Counted from the first letter of the stretch, positions 42,358 to 56,446 are shown. The stretch: DNA of 64,000 nt from Amoebidium appalachense (GCA_963693365.1 CAVNZM010000012.1:7068001-7132000), one strand, 5' to 3'. Numbers and translations: made by a program. Notes: generated from the sequence alone by a model not told the origin.

Positions 42358-42658
42358 TTTCAGGTATTCTTGAAGGTGTTGTCTTTGCCTTCGACTCCTT
42401 CGACTCTCCCTCCCCCCCCCCCCCCCCCCCCCCCCCCCACCACCACCACCACCACCACCACCACAACCAATTTACACACACACACTGACAAAAAGACGGA
42501 CACTTTGTTACACATCACTTGCACAAATACCTAAGACACACGACACTCACAGAAGGAACAACAACATGCCCTTGGCCCCCATTCCCCTACTCCCACCACA
42601 CACACACACACTTAGACGGACACATACAAAACTCTCGCACCATTAACCGCACCTCCCC

Positions 42659-42689
<31 letters not shown>

Positions 42690-43507
42690 ACACTCACCCA
42701 CCACTATGCACCCCTCAAAAAAGAGTCGGACACCGCAAACCGTTTACACATCTCCCCCCCCCCCCCACCACCACCCCAACCACAACCACCCCACACACAC
42801 AAACACCACAAAGTGTACCCACGCTGTGACACAGAGACACACGCATGCACAAGCACATGAATCGAACAGATAAGTACCACACACACGGAGACAGGCACTT
42901 CTGTAACCCGCATTATCAATTCTGCTACTAGTGTTCTTACCTACAGCGTTTACACACACTTTAGACCAAATTGAATGTGTTTGAAGATAGAACACACTCG
43001 TCACACATTGCACCTACACTATGATCTAGCTGCAAAAACGAATGCACGAACATGCCCCCCCCCCCCCCCCCACCCCACCCCCCCACATTTACACAGACAC
43101 TTCCTTCCGTCATGTACGCACTTCCATGGCCACCAATTTCTCTCGTACGTTATCAGGACCACATTTCCCACTTTGTCTCCCCCCCCCCGGATTTTGTTGC
43201 ATGCTAAATGCGTTGCTGGTGGGGCACTGCCGGAATTCTTGATTCTTTGCAATCACATGCGCCTTGCACCGCTTGGCTACGGTGTCATAACAGTACTGCA
43301 TGTCCAAGTGTAAGGTGTAAACTTTTTGCGCATTATAAGAGAAATCCTCACCTTCCGGCTGATGTCTAGGGGCAGGGCTTGTGCACGCTGATATCATAAT
43401 AATGCAACACTTGCTCGGAAACTTTATCTACTTCAGGCTCTAGAGCCTCCTAGAAGCCCCGTCTATTCTGCTAGCTTGTTTGTCAGTATTTTTCTTGCTT
43501 TTTCCAA

Positions 43508-43543
<36 letters not shown>

Positions 43544-44012
43544 TATAGGCCCTCTCTCCTGGAGGCACCACAAAAATGGCCCGTCTTGCGAAGCTCTGCA
43601 TCGATCAGAATCCCCTCCCCGCCCTCACCCCCCTCCCACGTGCATCCACCCCACTCACCCACACTGCCCCGTGCGCTCCCCAAAATGCCCGGATGGGCCG
43701 GATTTTGCTTCTCATATATATGCATAGTGCAACATTCGCCCGCCCTGGTGTTTGTTGACCCTTCTATTAGATTCAATATATCTTCTAAATTGGTGTTTTA
43801 TAACTCTTGCCATGATCATGATACTGCCATACATAATGTGAATGTTGACTTTAGAAGATAGTCCCCCCATGCCCCCCCCCCCCCCCCCCCCTCTCCTCCC
43901 CCTCCCCCTTTCCCTCCCTCGCCGTCCCGGGCAGGCATTTTTGCCCCCAGGGTTTTTGCCCCCAGGTTTTTTTTGGGTCAGTGAGCTTTGGAAGATCCTC
44001 CCCAAGGAAATT

Positions 44013-44046
<34 letters not shown>

Positions 44047-44303
44047 TTATCCGTGCCCTTTATTTTTTTTTGACCCCCCCCCCCCCCCCCCCCCCCCTAC
44101 TACTCCCCCCTCTCTCAATACAAGGGCAAGAAAAAAAAGAAAAGAAAAGAAAAGAAATAAGAAAAGAAAAGAAATAAGAAAAGAAAAAAAAATCGGAGGA
44201 AAAAAAAAAAAGAAAAGAAAAGAAACAAAAATGGAAACCGTTGAAAGAATTGATTTAAGTTGTTTTTCTTGCACGTGACGTGTGAATCAAAGGCTTCAGA
44301 AAA

Positions 44304-44331
<28 letters not shown>

Positions 44332-44348
<17 letters not shown>

Positions 44349-44572
44349 ATCACACACAAACACACAGACACACACACACAGACACACACACACACACAGA
44401 CACACAACACACAGACACACACACAGACACACAGACACACACCGACACACAAACACAGACACACACACACAGACACACACACACACACAGACACACAAAC
44501 ACACAGACACAGACACACAGACACACAGACACACAGACACACACACAGACACACACACACACAGACACAGCA
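44332..44572. repeat. Interrupted (CA)n with CACAGA variants
   Basis: About 240 nt of CA repeat regularly broken by GA, directly after a poly(C) run. Confidence 0.9.
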
Positions 44573-45602
44573 ACACACAAAACGTGTAATGGCCCCAACA
44601 CATACTAGTCTATTAAGCAGAAAAAACTTGTTACAAGCTGAACCAGAATAGGTCTGAAAAATTAAAATATCATGTTTGACTCTAGATTATTGCCAATTAG
44701 TTTGCAATGAATCATACTGTTAACTAAAACTTCGATCTCTGAAAATCATTACACATAACATAGCAGAATGACTCAGCAATTGCAAAAGCAGATCGTGACT
44801 ACGGATCATATCATTGATTATGAGCTCAGTAGTTGTAAGAGGCTCATGTCTTTGGCCCCCCCCCCCCCCCCCCCCTCCCCGGAGGCCCCTGCACCCCCCC
44901 CCCCCCCTCCCCCGGAGGCCCCTGCACCCCCCCCACCCCCCCCCCCTCTTCCCGCCCCATCATGCAGCGTCAGACCCACGAAGAGCATCGGGGGCTTTTT
45001 TTTGTTCACTACACAAATAGAAGCGGGGTTCTTGTTTCTTTCTAGGGAGAGGGAACAAGGGAGGAAGGGAAGGGGGGGGGGGGGGGGGGGAGAGAGAGAG
45101 AGAGAGAGAGGTGGGGAGGGCAGAGAGGGATAGTGGGGGGGGGAGGGGGGGGGGGGGGGGGGGAGCATCCGTGGCTGGGTTGCAGGTTGCTATTGCAGGG
45201 TTACCTGTGGGCCCGGCTTGTTTCCGGGCAGAGCCCGTGTGTATGTTTTGTGTGTGTGCACGTGTGCGATTGTGCAAGTGTGTGTGTGTGTGTGCGCGCG
45301 CGAGCACAGGTGTCACTTAGTTGTTAACACAACGTCACGATCATGTTGTATCGTTGTATATTTGCTCTCAGTCTACTACATGCATGTGCATGCCTGACCA
45401 CACCACAGCACGGGTAACTCCCCCAGGCCGGAGGAGGTACGCATACACACTGTTTATATAGTCCAATGACATGTATTTGATTCAATAGTTTACGACAAAT
45501 CTATCACTATGTTAATGTTTACACCCACCAAGTCAAAACATTCGTATCAATGCATCTTCAGTATTCTTTCAATGGACAATGTGGTCAGTTTCTTCCCCAT
45601 TC

Positions 45603-45647
<45 letters not shown>

Positions 45648-45832
45648 TGCCCCCCACCACTCCCACTCCTCCCCTCACCCTCCCCCCTCCCACCCCCTCC
45701 CCTCACCTCCTCTGCCCCCCCTTCTCACCACCACACTCGCGCACACACACCGTGTCTAGCGCTGGCGAGCTGCTACAGACACTAACACATGGACTGTACC
45801 TCTTCTGCACAGAGCCAAATCCTCCCCCTCCA

Positions 45833-45883
<51 letters not shown>

Positions 45884-46135
45884 AAAAAAAAAAAAAAAAC
45901 TGGAAAAAAATAAAAAATAAAAAAATCAAGCACCACGGTGACCACCCACGGGGCCCAGCACGTCCCCCACCACTCAGGTTCACCGTCCCAATCCCACACT
46001 TATAAATGCTTTAAGCACTAATTCACATTACTCCAGTGGTTGGGTTGAATGTAAACATGGATGTGTGTGTGTGGGGGGAGGGGGGGGAGGGAGGGGGGAG
46101 GGGGGATAGGTAGGAGGCGGGGAGGGGGGGAGGGG

Positions 46136-46167
<32 letters not shown>

Positions 46168-46278
46168 AAGTGTAGAACGTGCTTGTGACGTGTAACGGAT
46201 AAGTTAATGTGCAAGCTTAAGTATATACATGTAGGACATGCGTGTGTGCGTTACTCTCGTGATCCTGTTCATCGTGTT

Positions 46279-46362
<84 letters not shown>

Positions 46363-46560
46363 CACGCGTGTGTGCGCTTGCTCGCGCGGGTGTGTAAGTG
46401 TGTGTGTGTGTGTGTGTGTGTGGCGAGGTTACTAAGAGATATTTTTGTTGCAAATTTGTGCGCTGTGGACTTAAAGCCCATATACTGGCATACAAACTCG
46501 AACGGGTTGAGGGGGCGGGCGGGGGGGGTGGGGGGGGTTGAGAAGGGAGAGGGGGTTGAG

Positions 46561-46591
<31 letters not shown>

Positions 46592-46868
46592 AGGGAGGGA
46601 GGGGGGGGGGGGGGGGGGGGGGAGGGAGGAGGACAGTGCCACTGTGCCAATATGCTGATGACCCAATAGACAGAAATATGGTGGCAGCCTTAGAATGCTG
46701 AATATTTTGACGAAAAATCTGCAACACTCCTGACTAATTCGTAAATAAAATGGAATTTCCCAGGAATCCCGGAATCATTGGCAGTAATCTTATTGGTTGC
46801 GTTTGATTAGCTTGTTCATAATGTTGTCGGTTCTATTGGTTGGGGTGTGAAGATGGTGGGGTGCACGT

Positions 46869-46906
<38 letters not shown>

Positions 46907-47112
46907 GGGGCGGGGGGGGGGGGGGGGGGGGGGGGGGGTTGGTGGTGCTGTTGTCGATAATGACCGAGGGAGGGATGGAGAAAGTGAAATGCAGCTGCTT
47001 CGACCCCCCCCTCCCCCCTCCCCCTCTCCCCTTTGCCTCCATTCCCTCCCCTCCCCCCCCCCCCCGCCCCCCCCCTCTCCCCCCCCCCCCCCCCCCCCCC
47101 CCCCCTTCCCCC

Positions 47113-47146
<34 letters not shown>

Positions 47147-47271
47147 ATCCCACCCAACCGCTCTCTCCCTCCGAGTCTCTTGAGCCGGTGGCCCCAAACA
47201 CCTCAGGGGAAAAAAACAAAAAAGTCGTCTGCCTTCATGGTTCTGGAAATCGATTTCTGTCGAGAGATAAA

Positions 47272-47319
47272 TTTTAAAGCTTGCAAATTTAAAGCATGCA
47301 AATTTAAAGCTTGCAAATT
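47272..47319. repeat. 15-bp tandem repeat, three copies
   Basis: AAAGC(T/A)TGCAAATTT repeats at 47276, 47291 and 47306 in the intergenic region after HSP90. Confidence 0.8.
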
Positions 47320-48202
47320 GCCGGCCGTAAATACCGGCTAAAAATACTAAAAGGAGAGGCAGAGCTGGCTAACTGGGGGGAGGATATTACTTCATCGTGC
47401 AGGTTTCCCCCTCCCTCTTTCCTTGCCTCCCCCCCCCCCCCTCCCCCCTCCCCCTCCCCCCCCCCCCCTCCCCCCCGCACCCCCCCCCCCCCTCCCCCAT
47501 CCCCCCTCCCACCCGCCCACAACACCCACCCACACCCTGCTTACTCAATTATCCTGCTCTTACCTCCACGCTCATATAAACTTTCCTCTTTCTCCACTCA
47601 CACCATCTGCACTGCAAACCCCCACCCCCCAATCCCTCCCCCCCCCCCCCCAAAAAAAAATAAAAAATAAAAAAATAAACAATCCACCCCCCCCCCCCCC
47701 CCTCGTCGTCCCAGCCCCTCCCCCCCCCCCCCCCCCCCCCCCCTCTCCGCCGCACCCCCCCCCCCCCCCTCCCTTTGCCCCCCAGCTTCCTCCCCCTTCC
47801 CCCCCCCCCATCCACCCTCCCTCCCCCCCCCCTCCCCCCCCCCCCCCCCCCCACACACACACACCACCACCACCACAACCACCACCCCCGACCTTCCCCT
47901 CTAGGTGTGCGTGTGTAAAACGGATGTTTCAATGTGACGTTGGTACGACTACATGTGTTATTGTGCAGAGCCTAATGCGCTCGCGCGTGTCTGCTGGTGT
48001 TGATAAATGGATGTGTCCACTTGCAGGCCCGTGCGTGCTCATCGTGGTGCTCATAAGAAACGGTATGTGTGCCTGTACGTGTGTTGGGATCTTTCTCTGT
48101 GTGTCTGCCTGCGCAATATTTGTGTACAAAGATGTGCGCCGTTTGGATAGAAGAAGCGTATGTAAATAGTCTGTTAGGGTTTTCGTCGTTTTTTTTTTTT
48201 TT

Positions 48203-48233
<31 letters not shown>

Positions 48234-48717
48234 GGGGGGGAGGGGGGGGAGGGGGGGGAGGGGAGGGGGGAAGGGGGGAGGGGGGAAGTCTCGGATGTAA
48301 ATATAGCAGGTGGATTCGGAGGCTCTCGGTTGGGGATGTAGCGTTTTGCCAATATACCCGGCAGGGGCAGGAAGGCGGTGGGGGGGGGGAGGGGGGGGGG
48401 GGGATGTATCGATAGAGAATCGATAGAGAATCGATATCGATAGAGAATCTCGAATGTATGTTGACCTTCACTGATTTAAAGCTATTAAAATTAAAATTAG
48501 TTTAATTGTATAAATCCGACTCGTGATGAGGATATTTTTTGCTAAAGCTATGACACAGTGCTGGTGGGTACCGGTGTGTCGAGGCCTTGCTGCAAAGAGA
48601 CTTGAATCTGAAACAGGAGTGTGAGGAGAACAATATGAGGACGAGCCCGGGGTGAAAGAGAGGGAGAGGCGGGGGTGGGGGGTGGGGGGGGAGGGGGGGA
48701 GGGGGGGGGGAGTTTTT

Positions 48718-48749
<32 letters not shown>

Positions 48750-48805
48750 CTCGGTAAGATGTGTTGGGCTGGGGGGGGGGGGGGGGAAGGGAGAGGAGGA
48801 GGGGA

Positions 48806-48837
<32 letters not shown>

Positions 48838-49138
48838 GGGCAGGGGAGGGTGGAGGGAGAAAGGGAAACAGGTCTACTTCCAATGATGTGAAAGGGTTCG
48901 GAATTTAGTGGGCCGATATCTGCTCAGGCGGTAGTGGAACACGCAGGGAAAAAAGGGAGGGGGGGGAGGGGGAGGGAGAGGGTTGTCATCAGAATTGTAT
49001 GTATGAAAGTGGCAGTGATATTAGAAAGTGGCAGTGATGTTAGTAATACTATACGAGACCGTCGGTGAGCTCGGAAGGTGATAAAGGAGAGCGACATCGG
49101 TCGGGTGAAAGGGTTTGGAGACAAAACAGGTCAGACCT

Positions 49139-49140
<2 letters not shown>

Positions 49141-49208
<68 letters not shown>
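49141..49208. repeat. Poly(C), 68 nt, longest homopolymer
   Basis: An uninterrupted run of 68 C followed by GG and an A-rich stretch. Homopolymers this long are also prone to length error. Confidence 0.9.
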
Positions 49209-49210
<2 letters not shown>

Positions 49211-49768
49211 GGTAAAAAAACAAAAAAACAAAAAAAACAACAAAAAAACAAGAAAAAATAAAACTTTTCTTGGATAACACTTTTTCTTCCGTACGTACGT
49301 GACTGGCGAAGAGCTTGTTAGTGCACTACTCGTGGCATATATAGTATACTATACGGTATATAATGCACACGTGTGCGCGTAGCCGTTAGTGAATGCACAT
49401 GCATGCAAAGTACCCTTTAGCGGACGCACGTGCGTGTCCTCCATGCATAGCAGTTAATGTACATAGTGTCCATGTATACACACCGTGCTTAGATTGCAGT
49501 GTTGCCCGGTATACATGCCTACTCATTGTTGCACACTATTTGAATCTGATCCTAAGTGTCTGAGTCTTGACACGGAATATTAACCCCGTGTGTACATACG
49601 CCGGGGGGAAAGGGCCGAGGCTGCTCGCCTCATTAGTTTGTAGGGGCTCCAAAAAAAGTAACTTTTTTCGGACCCGGGGGGAGGGAGGGAGGGGAGGGGG
49701 AGAGGGGGGAGGCAGGGAGGGATGGGAAGGGGGAAGGTTGGGTAGTGGGTGGGTGGGGGTTCACCGGT

Positions 49769-49807
<39 letters not shown>

Positions 49808-50794
49808 GGGGAAGGGGAAGGGGGGGGAAGGGGGGGGAAGGGGGGGGGGGGGGAGGGGTTGGAGAGGGAGGGGCGCAGGGGTTAGTCCATGTCCAAAAAT
49901 CAATTTGAGTGTATTTTTGGGATAATCACATCAATGATCAACGCTTTTCCTAGTAGTAGCCCGGGCTGAAATTGGGAGGTATACGTATAATCAGATATAA
50001 GGATAAACAGGCTTAAAATACGGTGACAATGAGGGCAGCAGTGGACTTGGGGGGAAAGGTGTGGAGTTATGTCATGGACCAAGAATATTGAGACTCAAAA
50101 AACATACTAAACGAAATGTAAGAAAAATGGAGATAGGGGGGGTTATCCGAAATATTTATCGATATGCAACACCACTTCCACTTCCTCGCTTGGCCCACGG
50201 TGTACGTGTTTCTTTTTGCTTTTTATTCATTTCAACCCAGCCGGCGGGATGTGTGTGTGTGTCTGTGTGTGTGTGTGTGTGTATGTGTGTGTTTAACACT
50301 GGGTGGGTGGGTGGGGGGGATGTTCGGTGGGAGAGTGGGGGAAGGGGGGGGTTCACTTGGAGATATTCTGAGGAATGTGGCAGCATAGTTACCGGTGCAG
50401 TAGATAACTTGCCTTCATTTTATTAAATAAAAAGTAGCTCCGACGATTTGCTCAGGCATAGGGCTAGGGAGAGAAGCTACCCGGAAATAACTAACATACA
50501 GCCGGGGTAATTCCCGAATACATAACACATTATTGCCGTAACTTTAACAGGTGGGTGGGTGGATGGATGGTCGGAGGTGCTAATAGTGTTTAATAGGGGT
50601 TTTCATTCCTTTCATATTTCATTATTATGCAAGTTCATAAGCTTAGCAGTAGAAATCATCATGACCGTAGTAACAACCTATTATTACCATTAATATTTCA
50701 TGTACGATTATTATCAATGATTACTATTATTACTATTATTATTATTATGGGGGGGGGGGGGGAGGGGGGAGGAGGGAAAGCGGGAAGCTCGAGA

Positions 50795-50884
50795 GAAAGA
50801 GAGAGGGGGGGGGGGGGAGAGAGAGAGAGAGAGAGAGAGAGAAGGAGTGTGTGTGCGTGTGCTACAGGAGAGATAGATAGATAA

Positions 50885-50941
<57 letters not shown>

Positions 50942-51137
50942 CAGAGAGAGAGAGGGGGGGGGGGGGGGGAAGTGAGAGAGAGATATGGAGGGAGGGAGGG
51001 GGGGGGGGAGAGAGAGAGCCTCTGAGAGAGAGAGAGAGAAAGTGAGAGACTAGGAGAGTGAGAGGTATGTGTGTGTGTGTGTGCCACAGCAGAGATAGAT
51101 AGATAGAGGGGGGGGGGGGGGGGGGAGGGAGGGGGGA

Positions 51138-51224
<87 letters not shown>

Positions 51225-51230
51225 AGGGAG
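50795..51230. repeat. (GA)n block with G runs
   Basis: Several long (GA)n tracts (50816-50842, 50886-50940, 51146-51220) with GATA and G runs between; purine-only over long stretches. Confidence 0.9.
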
Positions 51231-52854
51231 AGGTTTTTTTTTTTTTTGGGGGGGGGGGGGGGGGGGAAGGGGGTGGGGAGGTGGGGGAACCGCGAGCTCG
51301 AGCTCGAGAGAGGAGGTGATGGGAAGAACAAGGAAACGAATGTACAACGAAGAGGTGATTTGGGAGTATAAAAAACAGGCAGGGGAAGAAAAAAGGTGGT
51401 GTAGAGCTCTAACATCAGATCCTCAGAAAGGGCCCAGGAGGCGATAGATGGGGGTGGGTGGGTGGGTGGGTGGGGATGGGGGTGGGGGGGGGGGGGGGGG
51501 GGGGGGGGAGGGGGGTGGGGGGGGGAGGGGGGGGGGTACCGGCAGGAGTGTGCGAGGAGAGGAAGGGGGTGGGATGGAGGGAGGGGAGGGAGGATGGAGA
51601 GGGCCCAGGGGAGGGGGGGGAGGGGGGGGGTAAACAATAGGCTGTGTGCTTTCCGACCAGTATTTGCACATCATATATTTGACGGCCAAAGTTTTAATCT
51701 TACAAGTAGGGACGTGCAAGGGTACATATGTAGGTAGGTATACCATCCTGCCTATTGTAGGGGCATAGGCAGAGCCAAGTGGAAGAGGGTGGACCTGTGA
51801 GGCGAAGTGGGGTTTAAAGAAGTGGGGGCAAAAAAAAAAAAACAACCTAATTTATTGAGCCAAAAGACAGTCGACAGCGCCGGAACCGGAAAGCGTATGT
51901 ATGGTTGAACAACCACCAAAAGAAATCTGATTCGTCACACTTGAAAAGCCCGCCGAGGCACAACTCCAACGACTGTGGGCCTCGGCAAAACGTGCGCATG
52001 CGCGTCAACCGTTATGATTGGCTGGAGCTGCCCTTACAGCGTCATGATAGTTCGAAATGGCCAATACAGAGTAAATCATTTATAACCTTCATAACCCAAT
52101 CACATGGTTTTGTGCAGATTTAAAACGTGACGGTTCAAGCCGAGGCAAGAAACAACTGTGTGAACCGAACCGAAACACATTCGGTTCGAGCAAAATCCAA
52201 AATTTTAAAATTGTAACCGTTTAAAAAGGTCTTACAATTGGATTGTTAAAGTTTGTGTTTAGTATATACCGCTAGCTATTGGTTTGGATCAGCTAAAGCA
52301 TGACGGCGAGGAGGGTAAAAGATGGCACGCCAACAGCTGCGCCGGACTCTTAGCCACACGGAAGGCATCTTCCGTTATTCAGTGGCAATTCTTCCCGTTA
52401 GCACTTCAGCGAAAGAAAAAGAAAGCAAGGTAGAACTGCTTCCCCCCATATAATTCTAACCATTTTTTTTTTGAAGAATAGAGCTTGCAGAATCAGGCAA
52501 GTAGAACGAAAAGATGTTGCATGATATTCGCTAGGTATTAACGGAACACTTATTTGCCTCTATTTCCAAGGCTTAGTGGAGGTGCATGCAACCGTTTTGC
52601 ACAGGTTCCCAAATCCGAGTCAACGAGGGATGCCAAGAAGCGTTCATTGTTGGGGGGTTATATAATTACACATACGAGCTCATCCTGTTTCTCTGCACAT
52701 AAACAATCCCGTGCGATTACTTACACCTATTATCATCAAACCCAAATTGTGCTTTTTGCTGCAGCACAAAAACGAAGATCTGGAGCCCCTGGTACTCACA
52801 CTCGTGTACACGCACACACGCATACAAGCACCCACACACACGCGCACACACGCA

Positions 52855-52902
<48 letters not shown>

Positions 52903-52918
52903 CGAGAAGTTCTTGAAG

Positions 52919-54356
52919 ATGGCCGAGCAGGTCGCCGCCCCCTTGTCGCTGGATCAGGCCAGCGGCAGGGCACCAGTGATGAGTGGAATAAACCAGAAGG
53001 CCATGTTCTCAAACATGCCTGTGCAAGTCCCAATGGTAAGTGTTCTGGGATCGTCGTTGTAAAGTATTAAAGATAGTCGACGAACATTTTTTCCTATGAA
53101 GAAGGCCATGTTCTCAAACATGCCTGTGCCATTGCCCATAGTAAGTCTCCTGGAATTGGTGTTGTAGGTGACACGAGACAGTTAGCAGACACATTTTCTA
53201 TGAACACTTTACAAGTTTGACGTTGGCGGGAAGGCATATTTGACCCCAAAGAAGCACTATAGAGTACGTCTTTTAATACCCCTAACTTGATCCTGTTGTT
53301 GAGGAATCCATTCGTTTCGCTTTTCTACCCTAGTTCCGTTTTTCAACCCTCATGCATTCTTCAATCCTTTTTTTTGCAGTTCGGGTCACAGGTTCCCCCA
53401 CCTCTGCCAGAAGGCGAGGCAAACTGCACACGGTGCCGGACGCTAGCCAACCAAAACGCACGGCTAAACGTAAGCATGGCAAACTTTAGGGCCATGTATG
53501 CCAACTTGCACCGCGACTACATGCAACTGTACACCAGCCACAACGAGCTTGCAGAGCAAAACACCAGCTTGATGAAGGCAAATGCACTTCTGGAGGAGCA
53601 GGCAAAGTACATGAAGAAGGTGTGTGGGGGGTTGTTAAGTTGTTGTTTCATGTGCCCCTCGTGTGGAAATTTTCTTGACTTTTAGGGAAGACTCGAGACC
53701 CCTTGTATAGCGTTGTGCTGATATTGCCCGTACGTTTTTTTCCTTCTCTCGTATTGTGAATGAACATGGCCGTTACATATGATCGTTAAACGGGCATTTT
53801 TTTTTTGGTGGTGGCGGTGGGGGCCGGGCGGGGGGGGGGGGGGGGGGGGGGGGGGGGGAGATCAGTGTTTACAGGAAGTGGTGATTTATGATCCAGCCGC
53901 AGTTCTTCTCTCCCTCGGTCCCAAACCTTTTTACCCCCCCTTCCTTCTGTTTGTCACAAGGCTATGGCGAAGTCCTTATTTCCTCGGTAGCTTGGGTAGG
54001 GCGGCGGGGATGGAGGGGAGGGAGGGGGGGGGGGGGGGGGGGGGAGGAGTAAGAAGGGGGATATGATTTATAGTTTCAGGCTTTTTGTGTGTGTGTAGAT
54101 ATATATGAATGGAATGATGTACTTACGACAAAACCTTCACGCTGCTCACTAACACAACATATGCCACGTCTCCCTCAGGTGACGGAGAAGGAGGAGATGG
54201 TGCTGATGGCCCTGCGGTCTTTCCGGAGACAACGCAAGCTCATCCGCAAGGAGAAGGGCCGCAGAGACCGAGCCAGCCAGGTGCAGAAGGTCTTGGCCAG
54301 TTTTGCCGAGCATGCCCTTCCCGACGATATCAAGATCCGTCAGGTATGCCCTTAAC

Positions 54357-54391
<35 letters not shown>

Positions 54392-54553
54392 CGCCCAATT
54401 TCCCGGGTTGAACTCGGGTACGGTGAAAGACCTGACCCCCATCCCCCCCCCCAGAGGATGGGCCCAGATTAATGTGCATATATTTTATGTGTGGTTTGCA
54501 CTCTGCATGGTGTTGTCGGTTGTGTGTACTTTGTGCTTTATGGTGGTGCATTC

Positions 54554-54594
<41 letters not shown>

Positions 54595-54678
54595 TTCCGG
54601 ACCAAACACCCACCGAAAGAAAATGATAGAACTGTGTGGCTTTCTCAAGGTGGGAAGTGCGCTCTGTTCGTTGCCCCC

Positions 54679-54715
<37 letters not shown>

Positions 54716-54859
54716 CACACACACACAAAAAAAACAAACAAAAAAAAAAAAACCACCCCAACCCAACCACAATACACCAGCCCACCCAACCTTTTTTACC
54801 ACACCCCCCTTTTTTTTTCTCTCCCTTTTCATTTTTTCCCCTTTCATTTTCATTTTTAC

Positions 54860-54898
<39 letters not shown>

Positions 54899-55877
54899 TT
54901 TGGGGAAGGGGGGGGGGGGAAGGGGGGGGGGGGGGATGGAGGGGGGCACAAGTAGACATGGCCTATCTGTCACCCCATTCGTGTGTTGTGGCCATTTTTT
55001 TGTCGAAACGGTATCCAACGGTTTACCCGAGTGGGGGGGGGGGGGGGTAGCTTCGGTGCACACGTGATATTGTGGTTTTAACGTACATTGCCATTTCGCA
55101 GGTGGACTTCACAGTGGAGTACAAGAAGGACAACGGGGAGAGTGTGTTTGACATCTACACACTGCGCGAAGGCAAGCGCACAAAGATCAAGAACGACAGA
55201 GAGCGTGCCCGTATTCTCGGCCTCAAGGAGCCAGCGTATGTTTTCTTGGTTGCTTTGGCATCGTGTGCTGTGGTTATTTGCTGTGCAAAGTTCGCTGCTT
55301 TTTGTGCTGTAGCCACATTCGTTTACTGTGTAAAGTCCTTTGCCAGGTGTGGTGTGGTCACTTTCTTGATTCCTTTTCTTGTGCGCGCTGTGGTCACCTA
55401 TGGCGGGATGGGGAGTGTGTGTGTGTGTGTGTGTGTGGGTGTTTTTTTTTTTTGGGGGGGGGGGGAGGGGGTTGTCGCAGCTGTTGATTTCTAAATATCA
55501 TGCTTTAATTTTATCGTTACATTTTCATGAAAATTGTCAACCTTGGTGCTATAACCAACAACCAACTCTAACACGGTTTTTTTTCTGCAGGCCGCCACAG
55601 CTCCGGCCACCCGCAGCGCTCAAGAAGCTTGCCCCGCCCAGCCGCAAGGACATTGTGGATGGGCTCACTGCAGCCGGGCTTGTGCCGGGCCACCAGCAGA
55701 TGCAGGGGGGCAACATGGGCCTGCAGCTGCTGCAAGCTGCTTACGACGACCCACGTCTGCGTGGCCAGCAGCAGGTGATTATGACCCCCCCTCCCCCTCC
55801 CCTCCCCCTCCCCTCCCCCTCCCCCTTCACCCACCTACCACACAGGCACAGGCACAGGCACCAACAACCTGCATTCT

Positions 55878-55923
<46 letters not shown>

Positions 55924-56446
55924 GGGCAGACCTTTCCATACCTTCCCAAGTTATACACACACACACACACACACAAACACACACAAAATCCAATAATGCA
56001 GAAACCATATACAAGCAGCTTACGTGGAAGTGCTCGGGAAGAGAGGTGGAGGGGGGGGGGGGGGGAGGGGGGGCAGGCACATACAATATTTTGCAACGAA
56101 TGCAGCTTCACCTCCCCCCTTTCAGTGTATGTCTGTTTTGTTGTAACATTGCTGACACCACCATTCCCCCCACCTTTTATCCAAGCAGCAGCCAAACCGC
56201 ATGGCAACAGGCTACTTCCCGACCAGCTACATGCAGGCAGCCTACCCGGGCTATGCCCAGGCCTATGCCCCCGGCCACATGCAGCAATACGGCCAGACAT
56301 ACGACATTCTGCCCCCCCTCCCAGGCATGCCCCAGGCCCAGCCTCAGGCAGGTGCCCCCAACCCACTCATGCAGATGCAACAGATGCAGCAGCTGCAGAA
56401 TGTGGGTATGTGGGGCCAGCCTGCACCTGCACCAACAACACAGTAG
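52919..56446 (+). CDS. Unrecognised coiled-coil protein with Gln/Pro/Met-rich tail, 7 exons
   Basis: I do not recognise this protein. Exons 52919-53035, 53102-53140, 53380-53619, 54179-54343, 55102-55235, 55591-55774 and 56186-56446 join in phase with GT-AG boundaries, giving about 380 residues ending at TAG. The N-terminus is short and disordered. Next come a CxxC pair (NCTRC) and a long polar stretch likely to be coiled coil (QLYTSHNELAEQNTSLMKAN), then a very basic helix (SFRRQRKLIRKEKGRRDRAS). The middle (VDFTVEYKKDNGESVFDIYT) looks folded. The tail is low-complexity and rich in Tyr, Gln, Pro and Met (MQMQQMQQLQ). Exon 2 is a 39-nt in-frame near-copy of the end of exon 1 (shared KAMFSNMPV). 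The last acceptor is a triple NAGNAG (aagcagcag). The start is the first ATG after a (CA)n run; an upstream coding exon is not excluded because the frame is open back to that run. Confidence 0.75.
53036..53220 (+). repeat. Tandem duplication that created exon 2 of the coiled-coil gene
   Basis: The end of exon 1 with its donor, plus following intron sequence, is repeated with divergence. Both copies have gtaagt donors, and similar intronic stretches follow (CTGGGATCGTCGTTGTA and CTGGAATTGGTGTTGTA). The copy has gained an acceptor (tttttcctatgaag) and forms a 39-nt in-frame exon. Confidence 0.75.
54470..54593 (+). repeat. SINE-like element, plus-orientation fragment with poly(C) tail
   Basis: The sequence TGCATGGTGTTGTCGGTTG...GGTGCATTCAA is followed by about 38 C. 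It lies in an intron of the coiled-coil gene. Confidence 0.6.
54857..54901. repeat. (TTTA)n
   Basis: About 11 units in an intron of the coiled-coil gene. Confidence 0.95.

Larger units (their letters stand above)
41955..52918. other. Repeat-rich intergenic region after HSP90
   Basis: No gene could be supported. Contents: HSP90 3' UTR to about 42360; C runs with (CA)n or (CCA)n at 42414-42870; a fragment resembling the 5' part of the SINE-like unit at 43445-43500; C-run/A-run composites near 45606-45900; a T-then-G run at 48189-48240; poly(C)68 at 49141; (GA)n at 50.8-51.2 kb; and unique DNA at 51640-52790 that probably contains the promoter of the coiled-coil gene. Confidence 0.6.

Noticed and set aside
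49141-49208. All long homopolymers as sequencing artefacts
   Set aside because: Lengths may be wrong, but their fixed position next to repeat bodies and fixed base order are not expected from random error.
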